Positions 28,836-38,658 of a DNA stretch of 64,000 bases are shown in pieces (position 1 is the stretch's first letter; every line of letters begins with the position of its first letter). A program made the position numbers and the translations under genes. Origin of the DNA: Amorphus coralli DSM 19760 (GTDB lineage: Bacteria > Pseudomonadota > Alphaproteobacteria > Rhizobiales > Amorphaceae); contig NZ_KB894573.1 of assembly GCF_000374525.1 (NCBI RefSeq), positions 325,745 through 389,744 on the forward strand, written 5' to 3'. The notes below the pieces were generated by a model, which was not told the origin of the DNA, did not search any database, and saw nothing but the letters and a program-made list of their open reading frames with translations.

Positions 28836-30215
28836 CTACAGGTAGGTCGAGCGCTCCAGCGGCGAGATCTCGGACCGGAAGGCGGCGATTTCCGCGTCCT
28901 TGATCGCCGCGAACATCGACCGATACTCCACCCCGAACGTCCGCCGGATGAAGTCGGACTTGCGGAACAGGCCGACGGCCTCCTCCATCTGGTCGGGCAG
29001 TTCCGGCGCGGGCGCCTCGTAGGCGTTGCGGTCGGTGGGCGGCGGCGGCGTGCGTCCGCCCTCGATGCCGTCGAGCATGCCGGCCAGGATCGCCGCCAGC
29101 ACGAGATAGGGGTTGGCGTCGGCCCCGGCGATGCGATGCTCGACCCGCAGCGCGGCGGTCTCGCCGGCCGGAATGCGGACCGCGACGGACCGGTTGTTGT
29201 GGCCCCAGGCGGCGCGGGTCGGGGCGTAGGAGCCCGGCAGCAGGCGACGGTAGCCGTTCCAGGTGGGCACGAAGACGAGCATGGCCGGCGCCATGGTATC
29301 GAGCAGGCCCGCCACCGCTGCTTCCAGCAGCGTCTGGCCGCGCGCGGGATCGGCGAAGACGTTGCGCCCCTCCCCGTCAACCAGGCTGATGTGCAGGTGC
29401 ATGCCGTTGCCGGCCCACGGCATGAACGGCTTGGCCATGAAGGTCGCCCGCAGCCCGTGGCGACGCGCCGTCTCCTGGATGAGCCGCTTCAGCATTAGGG
29501 CGTCGTCGGCGGCCGCCAGCCCGTCCACCCGATGCTTCAGGTTGACCTCGAACTGGCCGGGCGCAGCCTCCGAGATGATGGTGTCGATCGGGATCGACTG
29601 GGCCTTCGCCGCGGCACGCACGTCGGCGAAGAAGCCGGCATGGGCGGAGAGATCGGAAAGCGCGTACATGTTTTGCCGGTCCGGCCCGTCCCCCAGCGAC
29701 AGGACCGGCCGGTAGGCCTCGGCCGCCGTCTGTCCGTCCGCAGCGGTCAGCAGGTAGAATTCCAGCTCGAACGCCACACACGGCCTGAGACCGGCCGCAT
29801 GGGTGCGGGCCACCGTGCGCTCCAGGGCCTGGCGCGGATCGCCATGGAAGGGTTCGCCGCCCTCCGTCGCCATGGTGAGCATCACCTGCCCCGTCGGCAC
29901 GTCCGCCCACGGCACCGGCCTGAGCGATCCCGGTACGGCCCGGCAGAAGCCGTCGCGGTCGCCGGTGTCCACATGCAGCCCGGTCTCCATCACCTCGCGG
30001 CCCCAGACATCGAGACCGAACATGGAGAACGGAAACGCCACGCCCGAGGTGAAGGCCTTTTCGATGGAGCCGGCCGGCGCCCACTTGCCGCGCATGACGG
30101 CATTGGTGTCGGTGATCAGGAACTCGACCGCTTCCGTGTCGGGATGCTCGGCCAGATAGCGCTCGACCTCGTGGAGAGGGGAGCCGGTGCAGTCCGCCGA
30201 TGTCTGGAAAGTCAT
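28836..30215 (-). CDS. Glutamine-synthetase-like ligase (gamma-glutamylputrescine synthetase type), copy 1
   Basis: 459 residues from the ATG at 30215. GS fold: N-terminal VEFLITDTNAVMRGKWAP, the metal/ATP region FELEFYLL, GQFEVNLKH, MAKPFMPWAGNGMHLHISLVD, and RVEHRIAGADANPYLVLAAILAG. The class is the PuuA branch rather than the nitrogen-assimilation GlnA (no adenylylation-loop tyrosine context visible). PuuA ligates glutamate to putrescine. Located 180 bases upstream of potF on the same strand, so it belongs to the uptake operon or a neighbouring unit. Shares the region with a second GS-like gene that is divergent. Confidence 0.85.
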   Translation of the reverse strand: MTFQTSADCTGSPLHEVERYLAEHPDTEAVEFLITDTNAVMRGKWAPAGSIEKAFTSGVAFPFSMFGLDVWGREVMETGLHVDTGDRDGFCRAVPGSLRPVPWADVPTGQVMLTMATEGGEPFHGDPRQALERTVARTHAAGLRPCVAFELEFYLLTAADGQTAAEAYRPVLSLGDGPDRQNMYALSDLSAHAGFFADVRAAAKAQSIPIDTIISEAAPGQFEVNLKHRVDGLAAADDALMLKRLIQETARRHGLRATFMAKPFMPWAGNGMHLHISLVDGEGRNVFADPARGQTLLEAAVAGLLDTMAPAMLVFVPTWNGYRRLLPGSYAPTRAAWGHNNRSVAVRIPAGETAALRVEHRIAGADANPYLVLAAILAGMLDGIEGGRTPPPPTDRNAYEAPAPELPDQMEEAVGLFRKSDFIRRTFGVEYRSMFAAIKDAEIAAFRSEISPLERSTYL

Positions 30216-30595
30216 GCGCGAGGGGTCTCGAGGGCGCCGCTTCGGACCCCGCCCGCGGGCGGAGGCGACAGCGATGGGGTTTCGGAAGCCGGAGCGAAGG
30301 CCGGAAGTGGCGGCGCTCCGGGAAACCGGACGCCGCAACGCCGGACGCGTTCGGCCGGACGACCTCGCGAATGGGTTCGCGCAAGGCCGACTTAACCACC
30401 GAGACGCCCGTCCGCAGGTTGACCTAGGCAGTTTCCGGTCTGGCCTCTATGATGTCAATTACTGGCAAACGGGCCTGTCTCCGGCCATCCCCGGCCGAGT
30501 TCATGCCCCTGTGCGGCGCGCGTGCGGGGGGATCCAGGTCGCAACCAATTGAGGATGTCGATCGGCGTGAAAGCGCCGGTGGCACACGTGTGAAT
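30216..30595. other. Divergent control region of the polyamine genes
   Basis: 380 bases between the two divergent GS-like genes. TTGACC at 30419-30424 could be a -35 box for the plus-strand operon but I find no -10 at proper spacing. No gene and no clear operator were recognised. Confidence 0.4.
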
Positions 30596-31993
30596 ATGAG
30601 TGCCGAAGAACGCCCCGCCAGCGAAACCCAGAGCGCCCGTGGCGTCGCTTCCCACGAGGAGGCCGTGCGCTGGCTGAAGGAACGCCGCATTCAGGATGTC
30701 GAATGCATCGTGCCGGACCAGGCCGGCGTCGCGCGCGGCAAGCTGATGCCGACGGAAAAGTTCGCCGCCGGGCCATCGATCACCATGCCCACGTCGATCT
30801 TCACCCAGACGATCAGCGGCGACTACCCGGAAGACGACGAGAACTTCAAGCACGACCCCAGCGATTCCGACCTCATCTTCGAGCCGGACTATTCAACCCT
30901 CGCGGTCGTGCCATGGGCCAGCGACCCCGCTGCCCAGCTCATCCATGACGCGCGCCATCGCGACGGCCGCCCGGTGGACCACGCCCCGCGCCAGGTGCTG
31001 CGCCGCATCGTGGATCTGTACCGGCACAAGGGGCTGAAGCCCGTCGTCGCGCCGGAGATCGAGTTCTACCTGGTCAAGCCGAACACCGATCCGGACTATC
31101 CGCTGGAGCCGCCGATCGGCCGCTCCGGGCGCCCGGAGATCGGCCGGCAGTCCTTTTCGATCGCGGCGGTGAACGAGTTCGAGGACGTCTTCGACGACAT
31201 CTACGCCTATGGCGAGGCGCAGGGGCTGGAGATCGACACGCTGATCCATGAGGAAGGCGCGGCGCAGATGGAGATCAACCTTCTCCACGGCGATCCGATC
31301 GACCTCGCCGACCAGGTGTTCCTGTTCAAGCGGACGATCCGCGAGGCGGCGCTTCGTCACAACATGTACGCCACCTTCATGGCCAAGCCGATGTCGAACG
31401 AGCCCGGCTCGGCCATGCATGTCCATCATTCGGTGGTGGACATCGAGACGGGGCAGAACATCTTCTCCACGGCCGACGGCACGCCGAGCCGCGAGTTCTT
31501 CTCCTTCATCGCCGGCCAGCAGAAATATCTGCCGAACGTGATGGCGATCCTGGCGCCCTACGTGAACTCCTATCGGCGGCTGGAGCGGTGGACCACGGCG
31601 CCGATCAACGTCTATTGGGGCTACGACAACCGCACCGTCGGCCTGCGTGTGCCGCACTCGCCCCCGGCCGCGCGCCGGGTGGAGAACCGGGTGCCATCCT
31701 CCGACGCGAACCCCTATCTCGCCCTGGCGGCGTCGCTCGCCTGCGGCTATCTCGGCATGACCGAGGAGCTGACCCCCGACGAGCCCATCGACGGCTCGGC
31801 CCGGGAACTGCCTTACGGCCTGCCGCGAGGCCTGCTGGAAGCGGTGGCGCTGTTTGAGGAAAGCGAAGAGCTGATGGAGATCTTCGGCAAGGGCTTCGTC
31901 CACACCTACCGGGCCATCAAGCAGGCCGAATACGAGACCTTCATGCGCGTGATTTCGCCCTGGGAACGGGAGTATCTTCTTCTCAATGTCTGA
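30596..31993 (+). CDS. Glutamine-synthetase-like ligase (gamma-glutamylputrescine synthetase type), copy 2
   Basis: 465 residues. [81 protein letters not shown] and [22 protein letters not shown] give the GS fold with substrate region of the PuuA type. It leads an overlapping operon with a polyamine aminotransferase and a gamma-glutamylputrescine oxidase, the best context for a true PuuA. An in-frame GTG two codons upstream is an alternative start. The two GS-like proteins in the window are only distantly alike. Confidence 0.88.
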   Translation: MSAEERPASETQSARGVASHEEAVRWLKERRIQDVECIVPDQAGVARGKLMPTEKFAAGPSITMPTSIFTQTISGDYPEDDENFKHDPSDSDLIFEPDYSTLAVVPWASDPAAQLIHDARHRDGRPVDHAPRQVLRRIVDLYRHKGLKPVVAPEIEFYLVKPNTDPDYPLEPPIGRSGRPEIGRQSFSIAAVNEFEDVFDDIYAYGEAQGLEIDTLIHEEGAAQMEINLLHGDPIDLADQVFLFKRTIREAALRHNMYATFMAKPMSNEPGSAMHVHHSVVDIETGQNIFSTADGTPSREFFSFIAGQQKYLPNVMAILAPYVNSYRRLERWTTAPINVYWGYDNRTVGLRVPHSPPAARRVENRVPSSDANPYLALAASLACGYLGMTEELTPDEPIDGSARELPYGLPRGLLEAVALFEESEELMEIFGKGFVHTYRAIKQAEYETFMRVISPWEREYLLLNV

Positions 31994-33389
31994 CGCGTCG
32001 CTGTCGAACGATCCCCACTCAACGCCCGAGCTGCGGCGCCGCGACGCCACGCATCACATCCACCCCTTCTCCGACACTGGAGCCCTCAACAAGGAAGGCT
32101 CCCGCGTCATCGTGCAGGGCGAGGGCTGCTGGATCACCGATTCAGAGGGCAACCGGCTTCTCGACGGCATGTCGGGCCTGTGGTGCGTGCAGATCGGCCA
32201 CGGCCGGCCGGAGATCGCCGATGCCGTGCATCGGCAGATGTCGAAGCTGAGCTACTACAACACCTTCTTCAAGACGACCCACGAGCCCGCCATCGAACTG
32301 GCCGAACGGCTGGCGCGGCTGGCGCCGGCGGGTCTGAACCATATCTTCTTCACCGGCTCCGGTTCGGAATCGAACGACACCGTGATCCGCATGGTCCGCA
32401 CCTATTGGGACCTGATGGGCAAGCCGGAGAAGAAGACCATCATCGCTCGGCAAAACGCCTACCACGGCTCGACCGTCGGCAGCGCAAGCCTCGGCGGCAT
32501 GAGCGGCATGCATGCCCAGGGCGGCATGCCGATCCCCGGCATCGTCCACATTCCCCAACCCTACTGGTTCGGCGAGGGCGGCGACCAGGATCCGGACGCG
32601 TTCGGCCGCTGGGCGGCGCAGGAGCTCGCCCGGGCCATCGAGGAGCAGGGCCCGGAGACGATCGCCGCCTTCATCGCAGAACCGATCCAGGGCGCCGGCG
32701 GTGTGATCATTCCGCCGGACAGCTACTGGCCGGAAATCAAGAAGGTCCTCGCTGCCCACGACATCCTGTTCGTGGCCGACGAGGTCATCACCGGCTTCGG
32801 CCGCCTCGGCACCTGGTTCGGATCGGACTATTTCGGGCTCGAACCGGACCTGATGTCCATCGCCAAGGGGCTTTCCTCCGGCTACCTGCCCATCGGCGGC
32901 GTGATGGTCTCCGACCGGATCGCCGACGCCTTCATCGAGAAGGGCGGCGAGTTCACCCACGGCTTCACCTATTCCGGCCATCCGGCCTGCTGCGCCGCGG
33001 CGCTGGAAAACCTCCGCATCATCGAGGAGGAAGGCATCGTCGAGCGCGCCGCCGAGATCGCCCCATACCTGCAGGAGGGCTGGCTGTCGCTGGGCGACCA
33101 TCCGCTGGTGGGCGAGGCCCGCATGGTCGGGTTGGTGGGGGCGCTGGAGCTCGTGCCGGCGAAGCCGGACCGCAGCATCCGTTTCGACAACACCGGCGCC
33201 GTCGGCACGCTCTGCCGCGACCATTCGCTGAAGAACGGTCTGATCATGCGGGCGACGCGCGATTCCATGATCATCGCGCCGCCGCTGGTGATCAGCCGCG
33301 GCGAGATCGACATGCTGGTGGAGCGGGCCCGCAAGACCCTCGACGACACCGCCGAGGACCTGCGTCGGGACGGACGCCTCAAGCCATGA
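31986..33389 (+). CDS. spuC: Putrescine/polyamine:pyruvate aminotransferase (class III)
   Basis: 467 residues. PLP-dependent fold type [30 protein letters not shown], the aspartate in [13 protein letters not shown] and the PLP lysine at residue 294 in [16 protein letters not shown]. The aromatic N-terminal region (HHIHPFSD and [10 protein letters not shown]) matches the SpuC/omega-transaminase group. Start overlaps the ligase by eight bases; end overlaps the oxidase by four. It would convert putrescine to 4-aminobutanal, or act on a later intermediate. Confidence 0.9.
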   Translation: MSDASLSNDPHSTPELRRRDATHHIHPFSDTGALNKEGSRVIVQGEGCWITDSEGNRLLDGMSGLWCVQIGHGRPEIADAVHRQMSKLSYYNTFFKTTHEPAIELAERLARLAPAGLNHIFFTGSGSESNDTVIRMVRTYWDLMGKPEKKTIIARQNAYHGSTVGSASLGGMSGMHAQGGMPIPGIVHIPQPYWFGEGGDQDPDAFGRWAAQELARAIEEQGPETIAAFIAEPIQGAGGVIIPPDSYWPEIKKVLAAHDILFVADEVITGFGRLGTWFGSDYFGLEPDLMSIAKGLSSGYLPIGGVMVSDRIADAFIEKGGEFTHGFTYSGHPACCAAALENLRIIEEEGIVERAAEIAPYLQEGWLSLGDHPLVGEARMVGLVGALELVPAKPDRSIRFDNTGAVGTLCRDHSLKNGLIMRATRDSMIIAPPLVISRGEIDMLVERARKTLDDTAEDLRRDGRLKP

Positions 33390-34702
33390 CCGACGGGGAC
33401 GCAGCGACGCCGCCGGACGGCGCGGTGCCGCCCCGCCCGGACACGCTCTACGCCGCGACCGTCCCCCAGCGGTTCCACCCTCCGCTCGCCGGCGACGCGA
33501 CCGCCGACGTCTGCGTGGTCGGCGGCGGCTTCACCGGCCTCTCCACCGCCCTGCACCTGGCCGAGGCGGGCCGCTCCGTCATCCTTTTGGAGGCGAACAG
33601 GCTCGGCTGGGGGGCATCGGGACGCAACGGCGGCCAGGTCCATTCCGGCCAGCGCCGCGACCAGCTCTGGCTGGAGGAAACCGTCGGCAAGGACGACGCC
33701 CGCAAGCTGTGGGATCTGTCGGAAGCCGCCAAGGATCTCGTCCGCGCCCGCATCGCCCGCCACGACATCGCCTGCGACTGGATCGACGGGCTGATCGGCG
33801 CCGCCCACACCGAGGCTGCGCTGGACGACGAGCGCGCGATGGTCGAGCACATGGCGTCGGTCTACGGCGTCGACAGCCTGACCCTTCTCGACCGCGAAGA
33901 GACCGCCCGGGCCGTCGGCTCGACGCGCTTCGTCGGCGGCTACAGGGACGCGAGCGCCGGCCATCTCAACCCGCTCGCCCTCGCCGCCGGTCTCGGCAGC
34001 GCCGCGGTTGCCGTCGGCGCGCAGATCCACGAGGGGTCCGAGGTGAGCGCCATCGAGGCCGGCCGCAACGGCCGGCGGATCGTCCGGACCACCTGTGGAT
34101 GGGTCGACGCGGAAACCGTCGTGCTCGCCGGCAACGGCTATCTCCACGACATCGCCCCTTCGGTGGAAGCCCGCGTGCTGCCGATCAACAACTATGTCGT
34201 CGCCACCGAGCCGCTCGGCGAGGAGCGCATGGCCCGTCTCATTCCGGGTCGGGAATGCATTGCCGACACGCGCTTCGTGGTGCGTTACTGGCGCCCGACG
34301 GCTGACGGCCGGCTAGTCTTCGGCGGCGGCGAGAGCTACACCCGCGCCCTGCGCAGCGACGTGGCCGGCCTCGTGCGACCCTATCTCGCGGAGATCTATC
34401 CCGACCTGGCCGACGTTCCCTTCGACTACGCCTGGGGCGGCACGTTGGCCGTCACCCGCCACCGGATGCCCTTCGTGCGCCGGGTCGAGCCCGGCCTCTA
34501 CGCCGGCTGCGGCTATTCCGGGCAGGGTGTGGCGACGGCCACCTTCGCCGGTAAGGTTCTCGCCGACGCCATCGGCGGCGACACGGGCACGCTCGACGTC
34601 TTCTCGCGGCTGCCGGTGCCCTCCTTCCCGGGCGGCACGCTCTTGCGCACGCCGCTGCTGGTGCTGGCGATGACCTGGTTCGCCCTGAGAGACCGGCTCT
34701 AG
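33386..34702 (+). CDS. puuB: Gamma-glutamylputrescine oxidase-type FAD oxidoreductase
   Basis: 438 residues, DAO family. FAD Rossmann motif [21 protein letters not shown] near residue 42, then [22 protein letters not shown], which is typical of PuuB/OrdL proteins, and a C-terminal [20 protein letters not shown]. PuuB oxidises gamma-glutamylputrescine to the aldehyde, releasing ammonia and peroxide. Last gene of the overlapping three-gene operon. The dehydrogenase and hydrolase of the pathway (PuuC, PuuD) are not in the window. Confidence 0.9.
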   Translation: MTDGDAATPPDGAVPPRPDTLYAATVPQRFHPPLAGDATADVCVVGGGFTGLSTALHLAEAGRSVILLEANRLGWGASGRNGGQVHSGQRRDQLWLEETVGKDDARKLWDLSEAAKDLVRARIARHDIACDWIDGLIGAAHTEAALDDERAMVEHMASVYGVDSLTLLDREETARAVGSTRFVGGYRDASAGHLNPLALAAGLGSAAVAVGAQIHEGSEVSAIEAGRNGRRIVRTTCGWVDAETVVLAGNGYLHDIAPSVEARVLPINNYVVATEPLGEERMARLIPGRECIADTRFVVRYWRPTADGRLVFGGGESYTRALRSDVAGLVRPYLAEIYPDLADVPFDYAWGGTLAVTRHRMPFVRRVEPGLYAGCGYSGQGVATATFAGKVLADAIGGDTGTLDVFSRLPVPSFPGGTLLRTPLLVLAMTWFALRDRL

Positions 34703-34745
34703 GTCTTGTGCTAAGTCCTTTCCAGGGTGAGCTGGGAGGGAAACG

Positions 34746-36176
34746 ATGTTCAGGGATCAGCCAAAGGCACTTTACGTGCTGTCGCTCACCGAGTTGTGGG
34801 AGCGGTTCGGCTACTACACGCTGACCACCGTCTTTACGCTCTACCTGATCGACGTCCTGAAGATGCAGGACGCTCAGGCCTATCTCCTCTTCGGCGCCTT
34901 CACCGCCTTCGCCTACCTGATGCCGGTCATCGGCGGCGTCATTGCCGACCGCGTCTTCGGCCACGGCCGCGCCATCGTCGTGGGCGCCGCCATGATGTCG
35001 GCCGGCTACCTGATCCTCGCCCTCTCCTCCACAGCCACGATGTATCTGGCGCTCGGCATACTCGTGGTGGGCAACGGGCTGTTCAAGGCGAACGTGTCCG
35101 CCCTCCTCGGCCACTTTTTCGAGGACAACGATCCGCGTCGCGCCTCCGGCTTCACCCTCTTCTACATGGGCATCAACATCGGCTCGCTGGCCGCGACGCT
35201 GGTGGCCGGCATCCTGGCCACCCAGTTCGGCTACTGGGTGGCGTTCGCCGCCGCCGGCTGCGGCAAAGCGCTGGCCCTCGCCACCTTCCTCTACGGGCGC
35301 AAATATCTGGAGGACAACCACCACCCTCCGGCGCACGCGATGCGCAGCCTGCGCCTCAACGGGCTGGTCCTGCTGGCGCTCGCTGGCATGGTGCTCCTGT
35401 CCATCTACCTGATCTCGCGCCCCAGCGAAGCCGGCATCTTCCTCGCCATCGTCGAGACAATCGCGGTGATCATCTACGTCGTGCTGGTGTTCCGCGAGCC
35501 CGCGCAGCTGCGCCGCCGCCTGATCGCCCACCTGGTGCTCGTCGGGTTCGCCGTTGCGTTCTGGGCGGTCTACCAGCAGGACGTCACGTCGGTGATCGTG
35601 TTCACCCAGCGCGACCTGGATCTCACCGTCTTCGGCTGGCAGTCGCCGCCGGAAGAGTTCGCCTCGCTCAACCCGTTCTTCATCCTGGCGCTGTCGCCCC
35701 TCCTGGCCTTCCTCTGGCCGGCGATCGAACGCCGCGGCATCAACTTCGACGACGTGATGAAGTTCGCCTTCGGGCTCGCCTTCCTCGGCGCCGCCTACTG
35801 GATCCTGACGCTGGGCATCTTCGAGACGCCGGACGGCGCCAAGACGGCGGCCTACTGGGTGGTGCTGTTCTTCCTGATGCTGTCCCTCGGCGAGCTGCTG
35901 CTCTCGCCGGTCGGCCTGGCGCTCACCACCGAACTGGCGCCTCGCCATCTCGCCGGCTTCGCCATGGGCATCTGGCTGATGGCGACCTCAGGCGCCAACT
36001 ACATCGCCGGCCTGCTGGGCGGGCTCGCCTCGGTGCCGGACGGCGCCTCGCCTGCGACGGAGGTCGGAATCTACTCCCACGCCTTCTTTGTCTACGGCGC
36101 GATCTGCATCGCGGCGGCCGCGCTGCTGCTGGTGATGCTGCCGTTCATCCGGCGTGCCATCGGGTTCGCCAGGTAG
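34746..36176 (+). CDS. POT-family proton-coupled di/tripeptide transporter
   Basis: 476 residues, about 12-14 helices. The proton-coupling ExxER motif is present as ELWERFGYY at residues 16-24, and the PTR signatures GGVIADRVFGHGRAI and FTLFYMGINIGSL follow. GGGAGGGAAACG precedes the ATG. Imports small peptides using the proton gradient. It follows the puu operon by 43 bases on the same strand and might be read through from it. Confidence 0.93.
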   Translation: MFRDQPKALYVLSLTELWERFGYYTLTTVFTLYLIDVLKMQDAQAYLLFGAFTAFAYLMPVIGGVIADRVFGHGRAIVVGAAMMSAGYLILALSSTATMYLALGILVVGNGLFKANVSALLGHFFEDNDPRRASGFTLFYMGINIGSLAATLVAGILATQFGYWVAFAAAGCGKALALATFLYGRKYLEDNHHPPAHAMRSLRLNGLVLLALAGMVLLSIYLISRPSEAGIFLAIVETIAVIIYVVLVFREPAQLRRRLIAHLVLVGFAVAFWAVYQQDVTSVIVFTQRDLDLTVFGWQSPPEEFASLNPFFILALSPLLAFLWPAIERRGINFDDVMKFAFGLAFLGAAYWILTLGIFETPDGAKTAAYWVVLFFLMLSLGELLLSPVGLALTTELAPRHLAGFAMGIWLMATSGANYIAGLLGGLASVPDGASPATEVGIYSHAFFVYGAICIAAAALLLVMLPFIRRAIGFAR

Positions 36177-36186
36177 GCTCGCAGGA

Positions 36187-37551
36187 TCAGGCGTCGGAGG
36201 GTACAAGCGCCTTCGGTGCCGGCAGACCGCGGGCCAGCTTGGTAACGGCGGAGGACGCGGCCACCTTGCGGTCGTTCACGAAGGCCTCGTGGTTCTTCTC
36301 GATGTCCGGCAGGCGGTAGAGATAGTTCACCATCATGCCGTGCGCGGTGCGCAGCGCCTTCGGCGACAGATCGCCGGCGAAGTTCACCCGCTCGAGCCGC
36401 GCGCCGTTGCCGAGATGGAAGCGGGCCACCGGATCGGCCAGGCGGCCGCGCCGGTCCCGCGCGCGGGTCAGGTACCAGGCCGCCACCTGCGGGAGGACCC
36501 GGGACAGCTCGTCGCGTGCCGCGGCATCCTGCCACCAGCCGTCCTCGTCGAGCCGGTCCAGCACCGGGCGTGTCTCCGCCGGCAGGACGGAGGAGACCTC
36601 CGCGCTCCGCTCGCGCTCCAGCCAGCCGGCGAAGCCCGGCACCGGCGACAGCGTCACGAACGTCTTGAGATCGCGGAACTCGCGTTGCAGATCCTCCACC
36701 ACCTGCTTGATCAGGAAGTTGCCGAAGGAGATGCCCTGCAGGCCCTTCTGGCAGTTCGAGATCGAGTAGAACACCGCTGTCGTCGCCGCCCCCGGCTCGA
36801 TCGGCGTGCGGTCGCGGTCGAGAATCGGCTGGATGGCCGACGGGATGTCGCCGGTCAGCGCCACCTCCACGAAGATCAGCGGGTCGTCGCCCAGCCGTGG
36901 ATGGAAGAAGGCGTAGAGGCGACGGTCCGGCAGGTCGATGCGCCGCCTGAGGTCATCCCAGTCATGGATGGCGTGGACCGCCTCGTACTTGATGATCTTC
37001 TCCAGGACCGCCGCCGAGGTCTGCCAGTCGATACGGCGCAGGAGCAAAAAGCCGCGGTTGAACCACGACTGGAAAAGCGTCTTCAGGTCATCGTCGAGCG
37101 TCCAGAATTCCGGGTGGTTGGGCAGCCGCTCCAGAAGATCCAGGCGCATGGCGACGAGGTCGGCCGTGCCGCCGGGCGCGAAGTTCAGCCGCCGGAACAG
37201 CTCCAGCCGGCGTGGCTCGGCGGAGCGCAGGATCGCCTTGGCGTTGACCTCGCTCGGATCCTCCAGGAACCGCGCGGCCGCACCGCCGAGATCGGACCGG
37301 TCGGCACTGTAGGTCTCCACCAGAAGCCGGAAGAAGGACGTCCGGCCTGCATAGTCGAGCGCCCGGTAGCCATCGAGCAGTTCGCGCGCCCGCGCCACGC
37401 CCGATGCCTCGCCGGGAACGGACAGGAGCAGGTCCGCCAGCTCGCCCAGCGCCCGGCCGCTGGGGCGGCGCGGTCTGCGCCAGTCGACCAGGGCCCGCCC
37501 CCGGTCACCGATGATTTGCAGGAGATCGTTCAAGACGGATGCCTCTGCCAT
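36187..37551 (-). CDS. Malonyl-CoA decarboxylase
   Basis: 454 residues. The catalytic serine region TLSPVPGFAGWL and histidine region VARFHLGNGARLERVNFAGD with the following MMVNYLYRLPDIEKNHEAF are typical of MCD; SNCQKGLQGISFGNFLIKQV is another family signature. It converts malonyl-CoA to acetyl-CoA and CO2. No mat operon genes (malonyl-CoA synthetase, transporter) accompany it. ATG at 37551 has AGGA five bases before; an in-frame start at 37614 is possible. Convergent with the POT gene, 10 bases apart. Confidence 0.93.
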   Translation of the reverse strand: MAEASVLNDLLQIIGDRGRALVDWRRPRRPSGRALGELADLLLSVPGEASGVARARELLDGYRALDYAGRTSFFRLLVETYSADRSDLGGAAARFLEDPSEVNAKAILRSAEPRRLELFRRLNFAPGGTADLVAMRLDLLERLPNHPEFWTLDDDLKTLFQSWFNRGFLLLRRIDWQTSAAVLEKIIKYEAVHAIHDWDDLRRRIDLPDRRLYAFFHPRLGDDPLIFVEVALTGDIPSAIQPILDRDRTPIEPGAATTAVFYSISNCQKGLQGISFGNFLIKQVVEDLQREFRDLKTFVTLSPVPGFAGWLERERSAEVSSVLPAETRPVLDRLDEDGWWQDAAARDELSRVLPQVAAWYLTRARDRRGRLADPVARFHLGNGARLERVNFAGDLSPKALRTAHGMMVNYLYRLPDIEKNHEAFVNDRKVAASSAVTKLARGLPAPKALVPSDA

Positions 37552-37826
37552 GATCCTGAATCTGGGGCTGCCATGCCGGTCGTACAATGACCGCGGTCCG
37601 ATACCGCCGCTCATGCTCCGGCCGGCGCCCCCCGCGCTCCTCTCCCGCCCCGCGAGAAAGGACGAAGGGCCGTTGAACCGTCTCGTGAAGGCGCGTTAGG
37701 ACACCTGTCGAGATCGGTTCGACGCGCCCGCCCGTCCCGTGGGGCGACGCGGCGCACCCTCCAGCCCACCATTAGTCCGGCCAGGTGACGGCCCCGTGTC
37801 CGGCCCTGCCGCCAAAGGAAGTTTTC

Positions 37827-38435
37827 ATGGTCGCACCCTCGAATGACCGGCACGTGTCGATCACCGGCACCGAACGGATCTACGACGGCTTCGTGCGCTT
37901 TGACCTGGTCGGCCTCCGGGTCGAGCGGGCCGGCCGCGAGCCGCTCGAGTACACCCGGGTGGTTCATGATCACGGCCACGCGGTCGGCGTCCTGCCGGTG
38001 GACGAAACCCGCCGGATGGCGGTGGTCGCGCGTCAGCTTCGGGTCCCCGTCCTGATGACCGACGATCCCGACCCGTTCCTGATCGAGGCCTGTGCCGGAC
38101 TCATCGACCCGGAGGACCCCGACGAGGAAACAGCCTGCCGGCGCGAGTGCGAGGAGGAGCTCGGCATTCGCGTGCGCGACATGAAGAGCATCGGCCGCGT
38201 CTATCTTTGCCCGGGCACTGTGACGGAGGCGATCACCCTCTTCCTTGGAACCTACACCGAGACGGACCGCATCTCCTCCGGCGGTGGCATCGACGAGGAC
38301 GAGGACATCGACGTGATGGAAGTCCCGCTGGCAGAACTCGACCGCTGGCGCACGGACGGCACCATCCGCGACGCCAAGCTCCTGATGCTCCTCCAGGCGC
38401 TGAAGCTCTCCCGGCCCGATCTCTTCACGGATTGA
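37827..38435 (+). CDS. Nudix hydrolase, NudK/ADP-ribose pyrophosphatase-like
   Basis: 202 residues. The Nudix box lies near residues 87-110 with the catalytic RRECEEELGI; it is preceded by an AGLID loop and followed by the YLCPGTVTEAITLFLGTY strand that resembles GDP-mannose hydrolase NudK. The box carries one extra residue between the glycine and the RE pair compared with the usual spacing. GGAAG precedes the ATG by six bases. Substrate probably a nucleoside diphosphate sugar. Confidence 0.85.
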   Translation: MVAPSNDRHVSITGTERIYDGFVRFDLVGLRVERAGREPLEYTRVVHDHGHAVGVLPVDETRRMAVVARQLRVPVLMTDDPDPFLIEACAGLIDPEDPDEETACRRECEEELGIRVRDMKSIGRVYLCPGTVTEAITLFLGTYTETDRISSGGGIDEDEDIDVMEVPLAELDRWRTDGTIRDAKLLMLLQALKLSRPDLFTD

Positions 38436-38658
38436 GGGCCCTCGCCGCCCCTTAGCCAGCCCTGCAAAGGCGAATTCTTCCAGTTCCGGATTGGTTGCGC
38501 GCGCTGGCCGCGGCAACCGAAATCCTTTTCTGCCCGCGCGACGGCATTTGGAATTCCATGTCCCGCAATTGCAGCGGGCGCAGCGTATCTCTGACGGAGT
38601 TGTCACAGCTGCACCCTGTCCTCGGGCAGGTCAGCGCCGTCCGGGAGCCGCGCGAACC

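Noticed and set aside
30419-30453. TTGACC plus TATGAT as promoter of the puu operon
   Set aside because: The spacing is 23 bases, too long for a sigma-70 promoter.
38436-38658. Possible riboswitch or leader before cysG
   Set aside because: Only a weak GGTTGC/GCAACC pairing was seen, with no known riboswitch core.
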